A stretch of DNA of 64,000 bases from Segatella copri (GTDB lineage Bacteria; Bacteroidota; Bacteroidia; Bacteroidales; Bacteroidaceae). This document shows positions 53,197 to 60,028 of this stretch, one piece after another; position 1 is the first letter of the stretch; every line of letters starts with the position of its first letter. A model generated the notes under the pieces. It made no database searches, was not told the DNA's origin, and saw only the letters and a program-made list of their open reading frames with translations. The stretch covers positions 2,392,501 through 2,456,500 of the forward strand of contig NZ_CP156891.1 of NCBI RefSeq assembly GCF_019249795.2. Reading direction: 5' to 3'. Both the position numbers and the translations under genes were made by a program.

Positions 53197-53328
53197 ATGG
53201 ATATATTGAAAAATTTAGATTTAAGCCAAGTTCTCGGCGGTGGATACTGGTGGCAAGATTCGGCAGGTTATTGGCATTATAATCCAAGTGACGAAGAACC
53301 TGATGGTGATGACATCATTTGGGAATAG
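53197..53328 (+). CDS. Double-glycine leader peptide A (Trp/Tyr-rich, acidic core)
   Basis: A 43-residue peptide, missed by length cut-offs. The N-terminus MDILKNLDLSQVLGG is a classic double-glycine leader (hydrophobics at -4, -7 and -12 relative to GG). Cleavage after Gly15 would leave a 28-residue core starting GYWWQDSAGYWHY and ending with an acidic DEEPDGDDIIWE stretch. The core has four Trp, no Cys, and a strong negative charge. It is the first gene after a perfect promoter and belongs to the operon carrying the matching C39 exporter. Function could be bacteriocin, signal, or structural peptide. Its leader differs from the other three peptides. Confidence 0.75.
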   Translation: MDILKNLDLSQVLGGGYWWQDSAGYWHYNPSDEEPDGDDIIWE

Positions 53329-53460
53329 TCATTAAAATAAGAAAAATAATAAAGTCGACGATATTATTTGCAGACCTCACTGTTCAAAGGCGTACCTTCT
53401 AAGAAGCACGATAGTCTTTCAAGATAGTTAACATGGTATAAACTCTTAATTTTAAAAATT

Positions 53461-53619
53461 ATGGAGAAAATGAATTTGTTTGAGATGCAAGCCATTGCTG
53501 GTGGTATCTCACGTGAGGAGTATTGCGCAGAGCTTGATGCAATTATGTCAGATAATTGGGGTAAGTTCACTAAAAGTGAAAAGAGAGCTGCTGCAAAATC
53601 ATTTGCGCAGAATTGCTAA
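53461..53619 (+). CDS. Double-glycine leader peptide B
   Basis: A 52-residue peptide with leader MEKMNLFEMQAIAGG, then a 37-residue core ISREEYCAELDAIMSDNWG.. ending FAQNC. The core has two Cys, one near its start and one as the last residue, spaced to allow one disulfide. Peptides C and D share the identical 15-residue leader. Leader type corresponds to Bacteroidetes natural-product-precursor/GG-leader peptides cut by C39 peptidases, and such an exporter is encoded 6.4 kb downstream. The intergenic gap from peptide A is 132 bp with nothing recognised in it. Confidence 0.78.
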   Translation: MEKMNLFEMQAIAGGISREEYCAELDAIMSDNWGKFTKSEKRAAAKSFAQNC

Positions 53620-53636
53620 GTAAAAATCTATGTAAT

Positions 53637-53668
53637 AGTCTCAATATCTTTTAGGGGGTATTGAGGCT
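53637..53668 (+). other. Intercistronic hairpin after peptide B
   Basis: AGTCTCAATA pairs with TATTGAGGCT (one G-U) around a 12-nt loop, without a T tract. It probably stabilises the peptide message or reduces read-through into the GLPGLI gene. Confidence 0.55.
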
Positions 53669-53692
53669 GTTCATTGTAAAAATACGGTTATT

Positions 53693-54517
53693 ATGAGGAT
53701 TTTAATAAGTATATCGGTATTATTCTTTTATGCACTTTTGTTGCATGCTAAGAATGAGGTTATAGATCATGGGCAATTTTTGTGCTCATATTATTATTGT
53801 TATTCGAAAGATACGATAAAGAATGATGAGAAAGAAGAAGATTTGCTTTTTTTGGCTATCGGGAAAAATATCTCAAAATGCTACAGCTATTATACGTATC
53901 AGTCGGATTCTTTAAAATCTACAGTGGATGGCAAAGCAAAGTTTCGTGCATTGTTTAAAGAAGCGATTAAGCGAGAAGGGTATATGACCAATTCTTTTCC
54001 ACATAGCCGAATGACCACATGTATTTATAAAAAATATCCTCATGATAATATGATAACTGTGACCGATTGTCTCATGTCTCAATATTATGTATATGATGAT
54101 AGCTTAGGTATACAGAATTGGGGTATAGACGGAGATAGCATTAAAAATATTTTAGGCTACAACTGTCAGAAGGCAACTTGTAAATTCCGTGGTCGTTCTT
54201 GGACGGCATGGTTTGCATTGGATGTTCCAATTAGTGATGGTCCTTGGAAGTTTTGTGGTCTCCCTGGGTTGATAATGGAAGTATATGATGAAGGAAGACA
54301 GCAATATTTTTGTATAAAAGGATTACAGAAAGTAGCTGACACCCCTATTGTTTTTGATGTTTTCAATAGAAAGCGGATAAAAATAGATAGAAAATCTTTC
54401 CTAAAGTTAGAATATAATTACTTTCGTAATTCAAATAGCATAAATGAGGCGATGACAGGAATATTGCTGGACTCGTCAGACTCTCAACGTAATTATGACT
54501 TAATAGAAAGAGAATAG
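53693..54517 (+). CDS. GLPGLI-family protein 1
   Basis: A 274-residue secreted protein: signal peptide MRILISISVLFFYALLLHA, then a beta-rich domain with the family signature FCGLPGLIMEVYDEG near residue 190. Other family marks are KCYSYYTYQSDSL, CQKATCKFRGRSWTAWFALDVPISDGPWKF and a late NSINEAMTGILLD. Several Cys pairs (for example QKATC and FCGLPG) suggest disulfides. GLPGLI proteins have no established biochemical role; in Bacteroidetes they often sit beside TonB-dependent receptors and peptide-export genes. It lies between peptide genes B and C and shares about half its residues with GLPGLI protein 2. Confidence 0.88.
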   Translation: MRILISISVLFFYALLLHAKNEVIDHGQFLCSYYYCYSKDTIKNDEKEEDLLFLAIGKNISKCYSYYTYQSDSLKSTVDGKAKFRALFKEAIKREGYMTNSFPHSRMTTCIYKKYPHDNMITVTDCLMSQYYVYDDSLGIQNWGIDGDSIKNILGYNCQKATCKFRGRSWTAWFALDVPISDGPWKFCGLPGLIMEVYDEGRQQYFCIKGLQKVADTPIVFDVFNRKRIKIDRKSFLKLEYNYFRNSNSINEAMTGILLDSSDSQRNYDLIERE

Positions 54518-54543
54518 AATTTTATTTTTAAAAAGAAAAAGTT

Positions 54544-54705
54544 ATGGAGAAAATGAATTTGTTTGAGATGCAGGCTATTGCTGGTGGTATTAGCAAGAAT
54601 GATGAGGAATTATGTACAAAACTAAAAAAGTTGATATTGAATAGTGATATAGAGCAAGGGACTCTTGAAGCAGTTATTAATATATATAGAAAGAACTGTA
54701 TGTAA
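54544..54705 (+). CDS. Double-glycine leader peptide C
   Basis: A 53-residue peptide with leader MEKMNLFEMQAIAGG identical to B and D. The 38-residue core starts ISKNDEELCTKLKKLILNSD and ends YRKNCM. It has two Cys (positions 24 and 52 of the precursor) in the same relative places as in B and D and a central amphipathic helix-like stretch. It is 26 bp after the first GLPGLI gene. Confidence 0.78.
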   Translation: MEKMNLFEMQAIAGGISKNDEELCTKLKKLILNSDIEQGTLEAVINIYRKNCM

Positions 54706-54733
54706 TTAAAATATTTGAATTAATATAAAGGTT

Positions 54734-54889
54734 ATGGAGAAAATGAATTTGTTTGAGATGCAGGCTATTGCTGGTGGCATCTCACGTGAGGAGTATTGCG
54801 CTCAGCTCAAGAAGATGATGCGCGAGTGTGAAATGGATGACAAGAACTTTGATAATGCAGTTGAGGCTTATCATAGAAATTGTATGTAA
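54734..54889 (+). CDS. Double-glycine leader peptide D
   Basis: A 51-residue peptide, leader MEKMNLFEMQAIAGG, core starting ISREEYCAQLKKMMRECEMD and ending YHRNCM. The core has three Cys (precursor positions 22, 32, 50), the outer two matching those of B and C. Its first six core residues equal those of peptide B, so B and D are close paralogues. It is 28 bp after peptide C and 61 bp before the second GLPGLI gene. Confidence 0.78.
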   Translation: MEKMNLFEMQAIAGGISREEYCAQLKKMMRECEMDDKNFDNAVEAYHRNCM

Positions 54890-54898
54890 TGTCAAATG

Positions 54899-54934
54899 TT
54901 GCAGCCTATGCTTTATAGGGAGCATAGACTGCAA
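54899..54934 (+). other. Intercistronic hairpin after peptide D
   Basis: TTGCAG/CTGCAA and CTATGCT/AGCATAG form a stem of about 13 bp with a small internal mismatch and an 8-nt loop. No T tract follows. Its position, like the hairpin after peptide B, suggests differential expression of small peptides over downstream genes. Confidence 0.6.
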
Positions 54935-54950
54935 CCTATATTAAGGAATT

Positions 54951-55793
54951 ATGAAGAGAAAGAGTTTCATATTTCTATTTTTAACTTTTTATCTTATTGG
55001 CTTTGCCCAAAATAAGAAGATAGATACGGCTAATATGCTGTGTAGCTATGTTTATGAATATCTTACGGATACGCTGCCTGGAGAACAACTGCGTAAGGAA
55101 GACTTGCTCTATCTGCAAATCGGAGCTGAGTGCTCTAAATGCTATAGCTATTATACATATCAGTGTGATTCTTTAATGGCAGCTCCTAATGGTGATAAAC
55201 AATGGGATAGCTTCTTGACAGAAGCTGTTGGGAAAGGATTGAAAGGAAAGCAATTACACAATGCCATACCACACCGCCGAATGTCAGCAACCATCTACAA
55301 GAATTATCCGCAAGGAAAGATAACTGTTACCGACTTCTTGCTGGGACAATATTACCTTTATGAAGACGCTTTAAACTCACAGGAGTGGAATATAGAAAGT
55401 GACAGCATGAAAGTTGTTCTTGGACATGAATGTCAAAAGGCTACTTGTAGTTTCAGAGGAAGAAAATGGACAGCTTGGTTTGCCTTGGATGTTCCTGTAA
55501 GTGATGGACCTTTGAAATTCTGTGGTCTCCCTGGGTTAATCATGGAAGTATATGATAGAGGAAAGCAATACTACTTTTGTATTAATGGAATGCAACAGGT
55601 TAGTGCAACACCAATCACTTTTGGTATATTAGATAAAGATTTTAAACATTTTCAGAAAACAGATAGAAAAGACTTCTTGTTATCAAAGTATAGATATTTG
55701 AGGAATCAAAATAGTATAAATGAGGCTTCTACAGGTATCTCTCTAGGTAGCGTGGATGAAGCTCTAAAATATGATTTAATAGAAAGAGAATAA
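54951..55793 (+). CDS. GLPGLI-family protein 2
   Basis: A 280-residue secreted paralogue of GLPGLI protein 1. Signal peptide MKRKSFIFLFLTFYLIGFAQ. Shared blocks: CSKCYSYYTYQCDSL, TVTDFLLGQYYLYED, CQKATCSFRGRKWTAWFALDVPVSDGPLKFCGLPGLIMEVYDRG, and the end YDLIERE. The first copy has Ser where this one has Cys in YQCDSL. Duplication next to a set of peptides suggests each may pair with particular peptides as a binding, immunity or assembly factor (inference). It stops 10 bp before the VKOR-thioredoxin gene. Confidence 0.88.
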   Translation: MKRKSFIFLFLTFYLIGFAQNKKIDTANMLCSYVYEYLTDTLPGEQLRKEDLLYLQIGAECSKCYSYYTYQCDSLMAAPNGDKQWDSFLTEAVGKGLKGKQLHNAIPHRRMSATIYKNYPQGKITVTDFLLGQYYLYEDALNSQEWNIESDSMKVVLGHECQKATCSFRGRKWTAWFALDVPVSDGPLKFCGLPGLIMEVYDRGKQYYFCINGMQQVSATPITFGILDKDFKHFQKTDRKDFLLSKYRYLRNQNSINEASTGISLGSVDEALKYDLIERE

Positions 55794-55803
55794 GAGTTGC
55801 ATT

Positions 55804-57393
55804 ATGAGAAAAACGGATTTAACCTATTTGGTGGAAATTCTTTCTAAACATCTTAAGACTGCTTCTGTACATTTTCGTATGGAGGAGTTGCAATTATGTT
55901 TGTTGTCTTCTCCAATGGATATTACTGCACTATCCATCGTTCAGACTTATACTTGTTTGGGGGCTAAGGCTAGTGTTTTTCGGGCAGACTATGCCTCTAC
56001 TATAAAATGGGGGAAACCTTTCTTGGGACAATTGAGCCATGATGGTAAAGATTCGTTTGTCTTTGTGAAAGAAATAACAGAAACTGATGCTATTTATTAT
56101 GAGGGAAGGCTTAAGAGAGTAGTCTCTGCAAGTGATTTTAAGAAAGAATGGACGGGAATAGTTGTCGCTATTGAAAATATCAAAGAAAGAAATCAAGAAA
56201 AGGAACGACTTAAAACATTTATACACTCTTCTTTATTACTTTGTATAGTGGTATTGTTTTTAATCAGTCCACATTTGTCAACGTTGGCAAGTGTCAATTG
56301 TTTATTGGATGTGATGGGAGGCATACTCTGCTTTGGGGTAATAATGCAGTCTTCATCTCCTTACTATAATATTTTTGAACATTTTTGCATAGCCAATACT
56401 AGGCTTGACTGTCAGAAATTGGACTTGGGACGCTGGGGTGTGCTGTTTCGTAAGGTCAATTTGGGACGAATGGGGTTTATTTATTTCTTTTCTTGTACTT
56501 TGGCTACTGTGCTGGCAGTTAGTAGTCCTAATCCATCAGCAATATATGATTGGTTGGCAATAACCTCGATGGGACTATTGCTGTTAGCTGTCGTGTCAAT
56601 ATCATATCAACTATTTGCTAAACGTTTCTGTCTCTTATGTTTGGGGATAATGGGGATTCTTGTTGTTAATAGTATATTGGCTTTTCCTGTCAAAGGTATT
56701 CCGACTTCTTTCTCTCTAGATGTAGGATTGTATTTCCTTATGGTTGTCTTGGCTAGTAGTGGTCTTCTTTATATGTGTGAATATTATGCAGGTGCAAAGC
56801 AACGAGCTTTCTCAACGAGAATAAATGAACTGCGAATAAAACGAATGCAGAGTGTTTTGGGATATTCCTTTATGGCAAAAACAACGCTTCTGGCAAATGA
56901 AGATTCAATAATGCTTGGCGACTCAGAAGCACCATTGACTATTACGACTTATATGAGTCCTTGGTGTAAGACCTGTAAAAAGGTTGCCTTTGAAATGATA
57001 GAGTTGCTTCGTAAATATCCAGATTACATTAATTGGCAAATCTACTTTGATGGGGTGAAAGCCACTTTTGTTAATGAAGTAAATTTACCTCAACTCTATC
57101 TATATCAGTATTTGGCTAGTGGGGAGAACACGAATAGAAAACTTGCGGTTCTAAAATATTGGTATAAGAAGAAATCAATAAAAGATTTGCAGACAAAGAT
57201 TGAAATGACATCAAAAGACATAGAGGCAATCTTGGAAAGATTTAACAATCAGCTAGATGCCATGGCAGATGAAAGGCAGGTGCCTATAGTATGGATAAAC
57301 AACCGAATTTTTCCTTCTTGCTATTCTCTAGCCGATTTGCCTTATGTGTTACTCGACTTATGTATGATTTATTCTCAAGAAAAAAAAGTATGA
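55804..57393 (+). CDS. VKOR-thioredoxin fusion with N-terminal C39-like domain
   Basis: A 529-residue inner-membrane protein. Residues 1 to about 130 resemble a C39 peptidase-like fold (LSHDGKDSFVFVKEITETDAIYYEGRLKRVVSASDFKKEWTGIVV) but lack an active Cys at the expected N-terminal place. About 140-340 form a four-to-six helix VKOR domain with a loop Cys pair C195-x7-C203 (FCIANTRLDC) and the CxxC of RFCLLCLG (C276, C279). Residues about 375-525 are a thioredoxin-like domain with SPWCKTCKKV (C388, C391). Such proteins introduce disulfide bonds in the periplasm by passing electrons to quinone. The double-glycine peptides with paired Cys in the same operon are the obvious substrates. It ends with an ATGA overlap with the next gene. 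Confidence 0.9.
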   Translation: MRKTDLTYLVEILSKHLKTASVHFRMEELQLCLLSSPMDITALSIVQTYTCLGAKASVFRADYASTIKWGKPFLGQLSHDGKDSFVFVKEITETDAIYYEGRLKRVVSASDFKKEWTGIVVAIENIKERNQEKERLKTFIHSSLLLCIVVLFLISPHLSTLASVNCLLDVMGGILCFGVIMQSSSPYYNIFEHFCIANTRLDCQKLDLGRWGVLFRKVNLGRMGFIYFFSCTLATVLAVSSPNPSAIYDWLAITSMGLLLLAVVSISYQLFAKRFCLLCLGIMGILVVNSILAFPVKGIPTSFSLDVGLYFLMVVLASSGLLYMCEYYAGAKQRAFSTRINELRIKRMQSVLGYSFMAKTTLLANEDSIMLGDSEAPLTITTYMSPWCKTCKKVAFEMIELLRKYPDYINWQIYFDGVKATFVNEVNLPQLYLYQYLASGENTNRKLAVLKYWYKKKSIKDLQTKIEMTSKDIEAILERFNNQLDAMADERQVPIVWINNRIFPSCYSLADLPYVLLDLCMIYSQEKKV

Positions 57394-60026
57394 GACAGTT
57401 GATAGTATTAATATGTTTGATTTGTGCAAACACCTTAACTTATGCCCAGCAAGTTACTTTGTCGGGTAAAGTTGAGGATGCCTATACTGGTAAGGGATTG
57501 CAGGGAGTGATGGTTACTATCCGACCAAAGGGAGGTAATCGGATTTTGAAATTTTCCAAGACACAAGAGGATGGAAGTTATAAGATAAATCTTAATGCTA
57601 TGCCTGAAGGAAACAACGTGCTGCATTTCTCGATGATGGGATATGCTACGAAAGTTATCCCCTTATCAAAGGATACTATCCAGTATGATGTACTCCTGAC
57701 GGAGCAGGCAACAAAGCTGAAGGATGTTGTGGTGAAGGCTCCAAGTATCCGACAGCGGGGCGATACCATCTCCTACAATGTGGCAAGCTTTGCCGATGCC
57801 AACGACAAGAGTCTGGCTGATGTCTTGAAGAAGATGCCGGGAATGGAGGTGTCGGACAAGGGAGAAATCAAATATAACGGAAAGGCTATCAATAAGTTTT
57901 ATATCGAAGGACATGATATGCTCGGCGGCCGCTATTCCATCGCCACCAACAATATCCATCAGAAGGATGTCGGTTCGGTAGAGGTGATGACCAATCATCA
58001 ACCTATCAAGGCTTTGGAAGATATGTCGTTTTCGCAAGACCCTGCCATCAACATCAAACTGAAGGAATCTGCCAAGAGCCGTCTGGTAGGAACGTTGAAG
58101 GCAGGTGGCGGTATGGAGCAGAAGAAAGGGGAGAAGTTTGGTAAGCTGAATGTCTGGGAAGGCGAGATGTCGTTGATGCGCTTTGCCAAGAAAGCCCAGT
58201 CGCTCAATACCTTCAAGAGTAATAATATAGGTACGGATGTAACCGGTGAGGGCAATCTCCTTTTTTCTGATGATGGCACTGGAGTGATGGGAAATTCTTA
58301 TACTTTGAAGGATTACGTAAATGTTTCTCCCGACCAGCTGACGGATATTTCAGACAGCCGTGTGCGTAAGAACCAGACTCATGTTTTCACAATCAATAAT
58401 CTCTGGGTATTAGGCAAAAATACAGATTTGTCTTCTCAGATTGTCTATACCCACGACCGTCTTCTTTCTTCTTCATTCAGTAATACCCAGTATTTCCTGA
58501 ATGATTCAACCATTTATGATGTAGAGGATGAACAGGCTAAGCAGAAGCAGAACAGATTGGTTGCCGACTTTACGCTGACTTCGAATGGCGAAAAGGCGTA
58601 TGTTGCCAATCAGCTTTCCGCCGACCTGGCCTGGAATGATGTCATGATGGATATTGCCGGCTCTTATCCTAATCATCAGCAGGTCAATATGCCGAAATAT
58701 AAAGTATCAGACAAGCTGGAACTGTTGCATCGGAGTAGTAAGCGAACCTATACCTTCAACACGTATAATGCTTATATGGTGAATCCGCACTCTCTGTCTG
58801 TTGATAATTCGCAGCAAACGGCTTATCAAAGTGTTCGTTCGGCAGCATTCTTCAGTCATACCAATACTTCGCTCGGCTTTTTCCTCAAGCCTTTTACTGT
58901 GATGATGAAGGTTGGCTTGCAGGTATTGAGCAGAACGATGAAGAGTCATCTGGAGGGAGTACCCGATTCCCTGGGAAATATGCGCAATCAGATAGGCATG
59001 ACCTTCTTCCGTGCCTATGCATCGCCGGAGGCAGAGTATAATCAGGGTGGCTGGCATATCCGTTTCCAGATGCCCATCACCTTTACACCTTATTATTATA
59101 ATGATAAGTTGATGGGAGCGAAAGAGAATGCCAGCAAGACACTGGTTGCTCCTCAACTCAGCGTGAGCTATTTCCTTACAGCCCGTTTGCAGGCTACGCT
59201 TTCCGGTGGAATCGCTCAGCGGGAAGTGGATGAACAGAATTTCTATCAGGGTCTGCTGATGCGTGATTACCGTAATCTTTATACGGGTTTCGTGGATTAT
59301 ACCGCCGACAAGAGCAAGCATATTTCCTTCAACATCAGCTATAAGCGTCCTCTTGCCACCGTCTTTGCCAATGCCTACATCCGCAAGAGCTGGTCTGACA
59401 GTCATCTTACGGTGGCTCGTAATTTTGTGGGTGATTATATCATCAACTCCTATTTCTCCAACAGCAGCAGTTCTGAAAACCTGATGGCTGGTGGAAAGGT
59501 AAGTAAGGGATTGGGATTCATGCATGGACTCGTTAGCGTAGGTTTTGATTATCTGAGGTTTGATGGTTTCCTGCGTCAGAACGATTCTCCTTCAGCCTAT
59601 TCATCTGATAACTATATGTTGTCGGCAAAATGGAGTGGTCGTCCTGTGGATTGGTTCAATTTCACCTATGAGCTGAACTGGGATAAGGATAAGATGGTAT
59701 TGAAGAATTTGGGTTTCGATTCTTCCTCTACCAATCTTGCCCAGAATCTCACTTTCAACTTCCAGCCATTGAAGTCATGGTTCATCAAGTTGCATGGAGA
59801 GCATTATCGCAATCAGATAGCAGATCATCAGCACAAGAATCTTACTCTTGCCGATGCGTCCACCAGTTATGGCTTTAAGAATGGTATGGAGTTGAGCCTG
59901 ACAGCGCTTAATCTTTTCAATCAGCGCACCTACGGTTATACTATTTATTCTGGGTTGACACGTACGGGCAAGGAGTATCAGTTGCGAGGTAGAACAATAT
60001 TAATGTCTATATTCTTTCATTTTTAG
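57390..60026 (+). CDS. TonB-dependent outer-membrane receptor-like beta-barrel protein
   Basis: An 878-residue outer-membrane protein. Signal peptide MRQLIVLICLICANTLTYAQ; CarboxypepD-reg-like domain (VTLSGKVEDAYTGKGLQGVMVTI, about 22-100); a plug-like segment (VVVKAPSIRQRGDTISYNVASF.. GMEVSDKGEIKYNGKAINKFYIEGHDMLGGRY); a long barrel ending ILMSIFFHF with terminal Phe. The plug is shorter than in SusC proteins and no SusD gene is present, so it is not a polysaccharide transporter. Its start (ATG 57390) overlaps the preceding stop by 4 bp, so it is translated with the VKOR protein, and it is 2 bp before the exporter gene. It may be the outer-membrane passage or receptor for the peptides. Confidence 0.88.
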   Translation: MRQLIVLICLICANTLTYAQQVTLSGKVEDAYTGKGLQGVMVTIRPKGGNRILKFSKTQEDGSYKINLNAMPEGNNVLHFSMMGYATKVIPLSKDTIQYDVLLTEQATKLKDVVVKAPSIRQRGDTISYNVASFADANDKSLADVLKKMPGMEVSDKGEIKYNGKAINKFYIEGHDMLGGRYSIATNNIHQKDVGSVEVMTNHQPIKALEDMSFSQDPAINIKLKESAKSRLVGTLKAGGGMEQKKGEKFGKLNVWEGEMSLMRFAKKAQSLNTFKSNNIGTDVTGEGNLLFSDDGTGVMGNSYTLKDYVNVSPDQLTDISDSRVRKNQTHVFTINNLWVLGKNTDLSSQIVYTHDRLLSSSFSNTQYFLNDSTIYDVEDEQAKQKQNRLVADFTLTSNGEKAYVANQLSADLAWNDVMMDIAGSYPNHQQVNMPKYKVSDKLELLHRSSKRTYTFNTYNAYMVNPHSLSVDNSQQTAYQSVRSAAFFSHTNTSLGFFLKPFTVMMKVGLQVLSRTMKSHLEGVPDSLGNMRNQIGMTFFRAYASPEAEYNQGGWHIRFQMPITFTPYYYNDKLMGAKENASKTLVAPQLSVSYFLTARLQATLSGGIAQREVDEQNFYQGLLMRDYRNLYTGFVDYTADKSKHISFNISYKRPLATVFANAYIRKSWSDSHLTVARNFVGDYIINSYFSNSSSSENLMAGGKVSKGLGFMHGLVSVGFDYLRFDGFLRQNDSPSAYSSDNYMLSAKWSGRPVDWFNFTYELNWDKDKMVLKNLGFDSSSTNLAQNLTFNFQPLKSWFIKLHGEHYRNQIADHQHKNLTLADASTSYGFKNGMELSLTALNLFNQRTYGYTIYSGLTRTGKEYQLRGRTILMSIFFHF

Positions 60027-60028
60027 TA

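Noticed and set aside
58707..59525. 272-codon minus-strand frame opposite the TonB-dependent barrel
   Set aside because: Shadow frame with no start context or domain.
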